Assembly (NCBI RefSeq): GCF_011601265.1
Contig: NZ_JAAOLX010000003.1
Location: forward strand, 1-64,000
Origin: Iodobacter violaceini
Lineage (GTDB): Bacteria; Pseudomonadota; Gammaproteobacteria; Burkholderiales; Chitinibacteraceae
Direction of reading: 5' to 3'
DNA: 64,000 nucleotides
Position numbers and translations under genes: made by a program. Under the pieces are notes generated by a model that did no database searches, was not told where the DNA came from, and saw only the letters and a program-made list of their open reading frames with translations. Positions 48,201-55,078 of the stretch are shown one piece after another; the stretch's first letter is position 1; each line of letters starts with the position of its first letter.

Positions 48201-49922
48201 TTAGGTGCTATTAATACAGCTGGCCAGCTGCAGATCAGTACAGACGGCAATCTGGGTATAAACGATGGAATCATTGCGAAAAATATAAGCCTTAAAGCAA
48301 ATAGCGGAACAATCATCAGTCTTGCAAGTGGCATACTCAGCACAGATAACTTAAGCGCCACAGCCGGAAAAGGAATTAAGCTGGATAATGAAAATACAAT
48401 TAATCAAGCCAGTTTAAGCAGTGCAGCAGGCGACATTTCAATTAATAATGCCAGGGCACTCACTTTAGGAGAAACAAGCAGCAATGCTAATTTACGTATC
48501 AGCACAAAAGGCAATCTGACTGGTGCAGGAGTCATCAGCAGCAAAACGCTTAATGCAAAAGCCAGTGGCGATATCACACTTGAAAAAGAGAATGTTATAG
48601 ATCAGGCAAGACTAATCAGCGACAGTGGAAATATCAGCCTGGTTAATAATAAGGCACTGGCTTTAGAAGGAAGTAGTAGTAATGGCGATATAAAAATAAA
48701 CAACACAGGGGATTTAAATATAAAAGGAAACATCAGTGCCAAACAACTGCAATTTAAAATATTAAATGGCAAGCTGACTGAGGCCAGTGATGCGCAGCTT
48801 TCTGCCACCACATTCGTTGCCGATGCTGAGCTGGGAATTGATTTACAAAACAATAACACCTTTGATACAGCCGGACTAAAAAGCAAGGGAAATATCAACT
48901 TCAGCAACAGCAAGTCAATTGATCTGGCTGGTGTTGTTAGCGGTGAAAGCGTAAATATTAATTCAGCAGATACATTAAAATTAAATGATCAGCTGCAAGG
49001 CGGCACTGTTATTCTGAAAGCAAATTCGATTATAGACAGCAGCCAGGCAAAAATAAAAACAAATTCCTTGCAAAGTATTGGACTAAATCAAATTTCTTTA
49101 GACAAGGGAAATCATAGTATCTCCCAATTTTCAGCCAGCAGCAGTGGTGATATTTCATTGCTAAATAATACTGACCTTACTGTTCAGGCAATCAATGGCA
49201 AGGGTAGTGTATTAATTGATAACCAGGGTACGCTCAGCGTTATTTCGCCCTTCTCTGCTGATGATACTTCATTGCTGAGTAAAGGTGTTTTAAGGATAAA
49301 CAGCGGTTCATTTAAATCAACAGGCACAATAAAACTCACCAGCCGGGATACCGGCGCGAATAATGACAATATTATTCAGAATACAGATCTGATTGCTGCA
49401 GGCGACATCAAAGTAAATGCAAATGATACATTTATTCAAAATGCTAACTTAATTGCAGGCGCCACACAGGCCCAATTAAATTCGGGCAGCAATAATGGTG
49501 CACGGGCAGGCGCTCAGCGGGGAGTAAAAGGGACAACGGGTGAGATTTCTGTCGATGCGGCAGTTATTCAGGTCGCCAAAGGTGTGAAAGCGATTTCGGC
49601 CAGCGGGGGTGCCATCAGCTATGGCAGCGCCAGAACCATCAGCAATAATATCAGCCCCGATCAAATTCAAACCACGGGCGCTGTTAATAAAATTGGCAAA
49701 AATCTGGATTCGCCTTTGCTGAATAATCTGCCCTTAACTGCAAGCCCAGAGCAAGTTGAGCAAATTGTTAAAATTATTGTGTTGCAAAACCAGGATCAGC
49801 AAAGCCATTTCCAAATTATTGGCACCGGGCAATTACCCTTTGAAGCCAAAAAACCAGAAGAGCTTGAACCTCCCAAAGAGACCATACGCGTTGCCGGAGA
49901 AGACGATGCCAACTGCCCTTAA
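42246..49922 (+). CDS. Two-partner secretion exoprotein TpsA, filamentous haemagglutinin-like
   Basis: A 2,558-residue protein. A GGAGG ribosome site fixes the ATG at 42246; the frame upstream to 42174 is not used. The signal peptide ends at APAFA (28 residues). The TPS haemagglutination domain follows (IIHGSADIQQVGKMLTIKN, then FLINRNGLLVGKDA), the part recognised by TpsB. The rest is a long beta-helix of short SGDI-x-L-x-N turns rich in Asn, Ser and Thr. A unit with period 359 residues is visible (MGSQGKID at 46728 and MGSQAQIE at 47805), with a weaker relative near 44920. I find one cysteine only, next to the last residue. No toxin domain is visible at the C-terminus, so an adhesin is likelier than a CdiA toxin. 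The gene looks more AT-rich than its neighbours. Confidence 0.92.
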   Translation: MKPQFPLRPLVLAIASALPLLMGAPAFANPENAKIIHGSADIQQVGKMLTIKNTPNAIIEWQKFNIAKDEATRFQQESAKSIVLNRVSGIDPSQILGQLSSNGRVFLINRNGLLVGKDARIDTAGFVASTLDMKNDDFINGRYRFNGEGGKIAVEGMIRSQNGDVFLISPDIKNTGLIEASNGNVVLAAGKSVEIVSLSLEGLRFTLQAPMDSVINLGQIKGDAVGLFAGTLKHSGDIRAVRAEQVGGKVLLRASDKIETSSASRIDASGAVAGQVTLDAGPAGTLLASGQISATGLKGGEVQLLGRHVGVFDHADIDASGQQAGGSILVGGDYQGKNNLIPNSEASYTSADSTLRADALANGDGGKVIVWADKTTRVNGRISAKGGALGGDGGLIETSGKDYLDFKAKADTSAPAGKAGTLLLDPNNITIATTGTPVTSSDALGVFDNSSEQNSSYVLTGDIDNALANNNVTVKSSGTISLATSYTYNSSRSLTLDASNGYPESKGITTTVASEPAIYNAITNNGSGDIILKTAQNAIETGAITTNGNISLEALSLTLNGTITSGSNKKISIKALGEIEFDDGTDNSKMQLNTAALAKLSTSNLEFKTDNTVTIKQAIDRTGKNLSIYGKTGISQSSSHSGTNYITASHLSVSTLSPAPTGSAYIIDLGKVANRIDQFSSKSEGPVYLKNDKPLEIVAHPDLTSSSKMGNQSWIENNGNISQSAAITLSTNANFPSLSLYTSSGNINLDNSNNSIARLTAKTASSGAGITLKNNTDLTLITDSSTGRSGGDSTSNISDLKGVSTNNGAISIENSGSVTFSGIEVNAGTANARIITTAANKSITIPTSSLSGDKKITAGNITLQADHINLTDNTEGAVYGSLAASGGTVTLLPVTSGTSVQIGGTSRSGFGITQNEFQNITANTIKVGSTSYQMGAVDIASLDLLTSSPNTVLEIYSMSSINQSGRIKAKGLMAKGSGITLTNTGNVFNDGISLNASSDINIDYSGILNLGFVGYTDGLVSSNDINASSSGNIVINKNISAKNLTLNTTGGSISQSGGIITANKITATSANAISLGQDNKTDTLSASNNSGDISIKNGKALTVSSLKGNGNIDLNIAGDLLINGELSATNTSTINLKAANLSEGSSGSITAANLNITATGAVALDKTNQISKAAISGSSLNLNNNQALTLGVINTGSGDVKVSNAGSILLNDTLTANTANISSDNNIDTSNTINVSTAIFNTTNKFSQSGKINSSTSTINAGNLELNGIINADTATLSANKNDITLGGSILSKTSTISATAGSISELSTGVINSNKLNATAATGITLEKNNTIDSASLKTTKGNVSLNNGKVLSLEQSSAEQFKLINSEGLVLKGNLSASQIDITAKSMSDSATATLTGNAKISSTGDIVLNNSTHTLSTLAASTSGDLILKNKGALSLLEIKANGVNISNEGKLSTDGSFSSTDISQLQSGTGISINNTVTGKNINLKTDQFNMGSQGKIDTTDFIYTPITADTVKVSLGGSTKTNTGIELLQSDFDRIKASKIIIGDTKGNKVGDTQIKGFNTGSADLFINSSGALSQSNGGKLISKTLNVQAASIKLTEENTVDQFIPVSNGDIFFSNSTTLALGAIKTSGLLAINSKGNIGVNEQISAQSVAFNASGNVSEIANGSINTEQLAINADSGIKLENSNKISQTILTSQTGDISLNNNSALFLSDVIANQLKIKNSEVLLIGGTLNANKSEISGSSVSDNSKAQLMGDVVIKSAGDIILNNATHTINKVSASAAGIFSLKNKTDLSLQEISTKNLQINSDGKIAVDGVLSNTDLARLQAAGGITINNKINSKNISFVSDKLAMGSQAQIEGSEFFYTPLSNNNVKVFLGGNSQSDTGFVLNNSDLSRIKSASIIIGDAKGNKTGDMLISGFSIGDGSLTLNSTGDIRQTAGGVINAKSLNAQSASINLGEANTVDIFSPTSSGDIVFANTKTLALGAINTAGQLQISTDGNLGINDGIIAKNISLKANSGTIISLASGILSTDNLSATAGKGIKLDNENTINQASLSSAAGDISINNARALTLGETSSNANLRISTKGNLTGAGVISSKTLNAKASGDITLEKENVIDQARLISDSGNISLVNNKALALEGSSSNGDIKINNTGDLNIKGNISAKQLQFKILNGKLTEASDAQLSATTFVADAELGIDLQNNNTFDTAGLKSKGNINFSNSKSIDLAGVVSGESVNINSADTLKLNDQLQGGTVILKANSIIDSSQAKIKTNSLQSIGLNQISLDKGNHSISQFSASSSGDISLLNNTDLTVQAINGKGSVLIDNQGTLSVISPFSADDTSLLSKGVLRINSGSFKSTGTIKLTSRDTGANNDNIIQNTDLIAAGDIKVNANDTFIQNANLIAGATQAQLNSGSNNGARAGAQRGVKGTTGEISVDAAVIQVAKGVKAISASGGAISYGSARTISNNISPDQIQTTGAVNKIGKNLDSPLLNNLPLTASPEQVEQIVKIIVLQNQDQQSHFQIIGTGQLPFEAKKPEELEPPKETIRVAGEDDANCP

Positions 49923-51285
49923 GCTCTTTTTTCTTATCTTTTTACTGCAAGTGCCAAGCTATGCGGCCATTGTGGCCGAAGTGGCTTCGGTGCAGGGCGC
50001 AGCTTCGGCGCAGGGTAAAAGTGGCGGGCTTAAGCTGATTGGTAAAGGCTCGATTTTAAATGAAGGCGATGAAATCATTACCGCGCCCAATAGCCACGCC
50101 GTGCTGAAGTTTAATGATGGTGGCCAGATTACGGTGCGCCCGGATACCAGAATGAAAATCGACAGCTTTGCCTTTGGTCAGGCAGGGCGTGAAGACGGCA
50201 TGGTTTTGGGCCTGTTTAAAGGCGGCCTGCGAGCGGTTACCGGCTTAATTTCCAAGCAATCTGCAACAGCCGCTAAGATTCAGACCTCCAGCGCCACGAT
50301 CGGGATTCGCGGTACTGATTTTGATGCAAGGCTTTGTACAGGCGATTGCGCGCAAGAAGCAAAAGAGGCGCCCTCTCAGCAAAACAAGGCTATTGAAGTA
50401 GCTGCCGCTGCCCGTGTTGTCAGCTTGTCGGGTAAAGCCAATGCCAGAAACAAGGAAGGCGTATTACGCATGCTGGTGCAGGGCGGCGCAGTGTATGTGG
50501 GCGAGCGGGTTGAAACCACCGCCGATGGTGCGCTGGTACTGGCCTTCAGGGACGGGGGCAAGGTGTCTTTGCGCAGCGACACACAAATGCAGATTGATCG
50601 CTTTGAATACAAAGCCACAGCACCCGCGGAAGGCAGCTTTGGCCTCTCTTTATTTAAGGGGGGGTTACGCGCTTTAACGGGCTTAATTGGCAAAGCCAAA
50701 CCCGATGCAGTGCAATACACCACCAAAAGCGCCACGATTGGTATACGCGGCACAGGGGTCGATTTTGAATGCACAGCCGCTTGTGCAGATCCCGCCTTAC
50801 CCGGCATGGATGGCTTTGGCGCTTATGTATGGGAAGGCCGCATCACTGTCAGCCCTGTAAATGGCCCTGTTCAGCAGCTTAATCCTGGTGAGACGGTTTT
50901 GATCCGCATCTCCGGCATTATCCGCCCTGCCACACCACCAGCCGGACTTGGCAATATGCCTGTGCCACGGCCAGATACTATCCCTGTTGATCTGCAGCTC
51001 TTATTTGGTCAAAGCGAAGGCAGTAATGATATGCCTGGGCTCTATGTACACGTTCGTGACGGCAATGTTAGTCTTACTGACAACACAAGCCAGCAAGTGC
51101 TATTTTTAGGGAAAGACGAAACAGGGTTTTCAAATAAGAACAACCCAATTCGCTTACGCGAGCTACCTGTATTTATTGAGTTTGATAAAACACCCATCGG
51201 CATTGTAAAGATTCCACTGCGTGACATTCTTAGCAAAAACGGCATTCCCTCAAACCTTGGCTGCAAACCGGGTGCGGTCAAATAA
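49906..51285 (+). CDS. Exported protein with two FecR domains
   Basis: A 459-residue protein starting at MPTALKLFF with a signal peptide ending SYA-A. The start overlaps the end of tpsA by 17 bases, with GGAGAAGACG as ribosome site. Two similar FecR-like units are present: residues about 25-145 (GDEIITAPNSHAVLKFNDGG, LGLFKGGLRAVTGLI, SSATIGIRGTDF) and about 170-290 (GERVETTADGALVLAFRDGG, LSLFKGGLRALTGLIGK, SATIGIRGTGVDF). The rest is beta-rich and ends near a FLGKDETGFSNK segment. Unlike true FecR it has no membrane anchor or sigma partner here. It lies between TpsA and TpsB, so it may aid TpsA secretion or anchoring; this is inference. Confidence 0.85.
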   Translation: MPTALKLFFLIFLLQVPSYAAIVAEVASVQGAASAQGKSGGLKLIGKGSILNEGDEIITAPNSHAVLKFNDGGQITVRPDTRMKIDSFAFGQAGREDGMVLGLFKGGLRAVTGLISKQSATAAKIQTSSATIGIRGTDFDARLCTGDCAQEAKEAPSQQNKAIEVAAAARVVSLSGKANARNKEGVLRMLVQGGAVYVGERVETTADGALVLAFRDGGKVSLRSDTQMQIDRFEYKATAPAEGSFGLSLFKGGLRALTGLIGKAKPDAVQYTTKSATIGIRGTGVDFECTAACADPALPGMDGFGAYVWEGRITVSPVNGPVQQLNPGETVLIRISGIIRPATPPAGLGNMPVPRPDTIPVDLQLLFGQSEGSNDMPGLYVHVRDGNVSLTDNTSQQVLFLGKDETGFSNKNNPIRLRELPVFIEFDKTPIGIVKIPLRDILSKNGIPSNLGCKPGAVK

Positions 51286-51304
51286 ACAAGAGCTCCTTCA
51301 CCTT

Positions 51305-52834
51305 ATGAAATTTCGCCTTTGTTTACTCGCCAGCATAATTTCAGGCTTTGTATGGGCCGAAGAGCCTCTTTTTAATGTGAGTGCCTTTAATGTAAGAGGT
51401 GAAAACCCACTTTCTAATGATGAAAGTCAGCAATTATTACAAGCTTATTTGGGCAAAAACCGCTCGCTCAGTGATTTGCAGCAAGCTGCCAGCACTTTTG
51501 AATCCGTATTAAGAGATCGGGGGCACGGCTTTTTACGCGTCACCCTGCCGCCTCAGGAAGTGAGCGGCACGATTACTCTGGAAGTACTGAGCTTTAAACT
51601 CAGTAAAGTGAGCATCAAAAACAACACTTTTTTTGATGAAGAAAACCAGAGAAACAGCCTGCCAGCCCTTAAGGAAGACAGCTCACCTAATTTTCAGGCC
51701 ATGACCACACAGCTGGTTATTGCCAATGAAAACCCGGCAAAACAAACCACCCTCACCTTTAAAGAAGGCGATGCAGACAGCATTGAAGCCATTCTTGATA
51801 CCCAGCAGCAAAAGCCTTGGAGCGTTTTTGTTTCTGGTAATAACTCTGGCTCGGATGATAACGGCCGCTTACGCCTCTCTTTAGGTTTACAGCACGCCAA
51901 CTTATTTAATAGCGATCATGTTGCCACAGTCAGCTACTCCACCGCCCCCAGCCAGCCCGATAATGTAAGTCAGTATGGTGTTTTCTACCGCTGGCCCTTG
52001 TATCAGCTGGGCGGCAGCCTGTCTGCCTATTATGCGCAATCCAAAGTGGATTCCGGCAGTCTGGGCGAAGGCTTAACCATTACAGGGAAGGGTGAATCCG
52101 GCGGGCTGCGCTATACCCACTACCTGGCCCCGCAAGGGCAATACCGCTCGCAAATCGAAGCCGCAATCGACGATAAATTATTCAGGGGCACAGATATATC
52201 CGGTGTTGGCCAGCTCAGCCCCGATGTACGAAGCCGCCCGCTGACTCTGGCTTATAACGGCCACTGGCAAAGTGAAGACATCGAGATCAATTTTGGTCTT
52301 GATTACACACACAATCTGCCATCAGGCGTGGGTAATGATGATGAAGCCTATCAGGCCAACCGCAAAGACGCATACAGCAACTGGCAGTCATGGCACGCTA
52401 AGGCAGAAGGCCTGTATCGCTTTGCAGGCGACTGGCAAGCCAGCCTGAAGCTAAGCGGCCAGTTTTCAAATGAAGCCCTTATCGCGGGGGAGCAGTTTGC
52501 ATTAGGGGGCAATAACTCTTTACGCGGCGTGAGCGACCGCAGCGCAACGGGGGACAGCGGTGTGCAAGGCACAATAGAAATCAGCACGCCAAAAATTTAT
52601 GAAGGCTTACGCCTGCTCAGCTTTATCGATACAGGCGCCATCCACAGACGCTCCCCCGATGCCGGATCAAGCAGCCAGGAAGCGCTCAGCAGCGTGGGCC
52701 TTGGATTACGCTGGCAAATTCAGGACTGGGGCTTAATCAGTGCAGACTGGGGCTATATCGTGGACGGCAGCAGCTCACCCAAGATTGAGCGCGGCGAAAG
52801 CTTCGGGCATTTAGGGTTTTATTTGAAGTACTGA
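51305..52834 (+). CDS. Two-partner secretion outer-membrane transporter TpsB (ShlB/FhaC family)
   Basis: A 509-residue protein. The ATG at 51305 gives a signal peptide (MKFRLCLLASIISGFVWA); the frame opens 28 codons earlier inside the FecR gene. The POTRA region (about 20-175) includes the ENPLSNDESQQLLQAYLG and LPPQEVSGTITLEVLSF segments; a 16-strand barrel follows. The plug-loop motif of the Omp85/TpsB family is EQFALGGNNSLRGVSD, where the usual RGY/RGF is RGV. The protein ends with the barrel signal FYLKY. It would export the TpsA encoded upstream. Confidence 0.93.
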   Translation: MKFRLCLLASIISGFVWAEEPLFNVSAFNVRGENPLSNDESQQLLQAYLGKNRSLSDLQQAASTFESVLRDRGHGFLRVTLPPQEVSGTITLEVLSFKLSKVSIKNNTFFDEENQRNSLPALKEDSSPNFQAMTTQLVIANENPAKQTTLTFKEGDADSIEAILDTQQQKPWSVFVSGNNSGSDDNGRLRLSLGLQHANLFNSDHVATVSYSTAPSQPDNVSQYGVFYRWPLYQLGGSLSAYYAQSKVDSGSLGEGLTITGKGESGGLRYTHYLAPQGQYRSQIEAAIDDKLFRGTDISGVGQLSPDVRSRPLTLAYNGHWQSEDIEINFGLDYTHNLPSGVGNDDEAYQANRKDAYSNWQSWHAKAEGLYRFAGDWQASLKLSGQFSNEALIAGEQFALGGNNSLRGVSDRSATGDSGVQGTIEISTPKIYEGLRLLSFIDTGAIHRRSPDAGSSSQEALSSVGLGLRWQIQDWGLISADWGYIVDGSSSPKIERGESFGHLGFYLKY

Positions 52835-52845
52835 TGGGTGATGGT

Positions 52846-53143
52846 CAAAAAGATCTGCAGACACAGAAATCACTGTGAAAACCAAAAAAACGAGCTAAAA
52901 CCGCTTTCTGACTATCAAGATGCCAGCACTTAATCATTCACCAAAATCATGAACCACCGGGTAAAACAAAGACACGGAGAAAGCCATCAAATCATTGGTT
53001 TTCTCTGTGCTCTTTGTGGTTCAAGATTTAACTCTCTGACAAAACGGCCACGTGATATACGTATTGAGATTAACTAAAACCATAGTCTGGTTTTCTCAGA
53101 GTGCTCCGTGTTCTTCCCGATCTCTGTGCCTGCAGATCTTTTG
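52846..53143. repeat. CACAGAG-type repeat, long inverted copy
   Basis: Outer arms AAAAAGATCTGCAGACACAG and CTGTGCCTGCAGATCTTTTG face each other over about 300 bases, and an inner pair (ACACGGAGAAAGCC against TTTTCTCTGTGCTCTTTGTG) belongs to the same family as 5146-5300. It fills the gap between the convergent tpsB and M81 genes and may act as a bidirectional transcript end. Confidence 0.65.
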
Positions 53144-53146
53144 CCT

Positions 53147-54604
53147 TCACTTATCCCGACTCGCTGGCCGGCGTTTGCATACCCGATATTGCAAGCGGCT
53201 TAGGTCGGCCACATGATCGCCTTCTGCCTCAACCACTAAAATCTCTGAGGCAATTGCGCCAAAGTCAGCCCGAAAATGCACGCTGCTTTTTAATACCAAA
53301 ACTTCCGCCTGATCAGGCTCTACCCCCAGATGGCGAAACATGGCCTGGTCGGCCGCCTGCTGCTTGCGGCTGCTCACTAATACGGTCAGCCCTTGGTATT
53401 GCAGGCAGGCCATAGGGCCTAAATCCATTTGGCAGCCCGCATAAAAGGGCCCGGTGGCCGCAAACTGCCCAGTGCCCAAACTGATTACCCGCCATTCCCC
53501 ACTGGCCTTTCTTCCCTGGCCTATCGCCCGCAATAAAACCCCGCCAACACCTGCACTATGTGCGGCCTGCGCCGTGGCTGGATCGCAAAGTATGCCAACC
53601 ACCATGGCGGGCATGCCCATCTTTAAGCCATCGCTAATGATCCCTGCCGCATCGCTGCCTGCCCCGCCGCCTGCGTTATCACAGGTGTCAGCCAAAATGA
53701 TGGTTTTACCCTGGCCTGTGTACTGCCTGGCGTAGCTCAGCGCCTCATCCACCTGCCACAGGCGGCCCGCAAACTCCGGCTCGGCCGCAAGCACTTTTTG
53801 CGCCAAAGCTTGGGCGGTCGTCTCTGCAAGACAGGTGTTTTTGGCATAGGCCAAAATACTAGGCCCCCCATCAGCCACATCGGCTAAAGGGAAACCAGGA
53901 AAGAAACTCACGCTCAAAATATCGCCCGTCTCAGCCTGCTCTGCCGCATACATCAGTCTGGCCACCGGCTCAATTAAAGAACATTGCCATGGCATGGAAA
54001 TCAAAAAAGGGAGTTGTACAAAAGCTGAATGCAGCGGCTCTCCGGCCAGCAGCTGCTGCAACAACCCCACCGCCCTTGCCCCGGTTTCGGCCATATCCAC
54101 ATGTGGATAGCTGCGATAGCCGACCAAGGCACTGGCCGAATTCACCATTAATGGGCTGACATTGGCATGAAAATCAAGCGAGGCGACAATGGGGATTTGA
54201 TCTCCCAGCAATGCACGAGTACGGCGTAGCCATTCGCCATCGCCATCTTCATAGCGCTCAGTCACCAAAGCACCGTGCAAATCTAAATACACCCCATCCA
54301 GAGGCCCGGCACTTAACAGCGCAGCCTCAAACATCGCCCACAGCGCTTCAAACACCGCATCCTCCACCCGCCCGCTGGGGTTGGCCGATGCCCAGAGCAG
54401 CGGTAAAACGTGTAAGCCTCCAGCCTCCAGCGCAGCAACCGCCCCCGCCAAAGGCAAATTAGCCCCCGCCACCGCAGCCAAAACCGCCTCACCCTGAGTC
54501 AGGCCCGGCCAGGCATCGGCCTCAATAAAATGAGCCATCGTGGTGGGCATGCTGGAAAAGGTATTGGTTTCATGCTGAATACCCGCTACCGCAATACGCT
54601 GCAT
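53147..54604 (-). CDS. M81-family metallopeptidase (MlrC-like)
   Basis: A 485-residue protein of the MlrC family, named after the enzyme that degrades linearised microcystin. The N-terminus RIAVAGIQHETNTFSSMPTT, the metal-site segments VYLDLHGALVTERYEDGDG and IVASLDFHANVSPLM, and ILADTCDNAGGGAGSDA are family hallmarks. It has no signal peptide. It is the last gene of a minus-strand cluster with a permease, a glutamine-synthetase-like ligase and two dehydrogenases, which suggests it hydrolyses an amide or peptide product of that pathway; this is inference. Confidence 0.92.
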   Translation of the reverse strand: MQRIAVAGIQHETNTFSSMPTTMAHFIEADAWPGLTQGEAVLAAVAGANLPLAGAVAALEAGGLHVLPLLWASANPSGRVEDAVFEALWAMFEAALLSAGPLDGVYLDLHGALVTERYEDGDGEWLRRTRALLGDQIPIVASLDFHANVSPLMVNSASALVGYRSYPHVDMAETGARAVGLLQQLLAGEPLHSAFVQLPFLISMPWQCSLIEPVARLMYAAEQAETGDILSVSFFPGFPLADVADGGPSILAYAKNTCLAETTAQALAQKVLAAEPEFAGRLWQVDEALSYARQYTGQGKTIILADTCDNAGGGAGSDAAGIISDGLKMGMPAMVVGILCDPATAQAAHSAGVGGVLLRAIGQGRKASGEWRVISLGTGQFAATGPFYAGCQMDLGPMACLQYQGLTVLVSSRKQQAADQAMFRHLGVEPDQAEVLVLKSSVHFRADFGAIASEILVVEAEGDHVADLSRLQYRVCKRRPASRDK

Positions 54605-54682
54605 ACCTGCTCCAGTGGGGTGATGTTTAGATCTGTATATGGACGTCCGCGAACTGGCTGAGCAGAGTGCATAAAGAAAATT

Positions 54683-54926
54683 CTCAAGATCTTTTTAGTG
54701 CCTTCGGCACATTGATTTAGGTGCGGGCGTCCCGCTGGACCTTTCTTTCTTGTGTGGCCAAGAAACGAAGCCAAAGAAGGCCACCCCACGAAACACGAAG
54801 GCCCCTTCGCTGCGGACAATCGAGTCGGCGGCGGGCGGGATTGGCTCGCTGCCTCGCTCCCTTGCCGAAACCCCGTCCCGCTTGTTCCTCACTCCGGCGT
54901 GTTTCAAGGGGAGATTTAAGCCCCGT
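54683..54926 (+). repeat. Dispersed long repeat R1, copy between alcohol dehydrogenase and M81 genes
   Basis: About 244 bp running from AAGATCTTTTTAGTGCCTTC through a GTGCGGGCGTCCCGCTGGAC block, AATCGAGTCGGCGGCGGGCG and CGGCGTGTTTCAAGGGGAG. It is very similar to the copy at 59700 and matches the reverse of 56289. The left end holds a TGCCTTCGGCA hairpin. Frames inside it code for low-complexity peptides shared only among copies and are not counted as genes. Confidence 0.88.
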
Positions 54927-54989
54927 GCGACTAGCGGCGATACGAATCCTAATTACTGGGTTTTGAAATACTTAAAACCTAGAAAACAA

Positions 54990-55050
54990 CATAATTCAAG
55001 GCTTGTTTTTCTCCGTGAAACTCAGTGTTTAAAGATTTGGGTTTGGCAAC
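54990..55050. repeat. Half copy of the CACAGAG-type repeat
   Basis: TTTTTCTCCGTGAAACTCAG followed by GATTTGGGTTTGGC matches one arm of the family and the copy at 60010. It sits between the R1 copy and the alcohol dehydrogenase stop. Confidence 0.55.
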
Positions 55051-55078
55051 GCAATATCTGAATGCACACCCCAAACCT

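Noticed and set aside
45254-49369. Long minus-strand frames opposite tpsA rich in Leu, Ile, Val and Ser
   Set aside because: The hydrophobic composition results from the complement of Asn/Ser/Thr-rich codons in tpsA; no start signals.
54695-54966. Open frames inside the R1 repeats coding for Arg/Pro/Ser-rich peptides
   Set aside because: They are found only in repeat copies, on both strands and in several frames, as expected for a GC-rich repeat and not for a gene.
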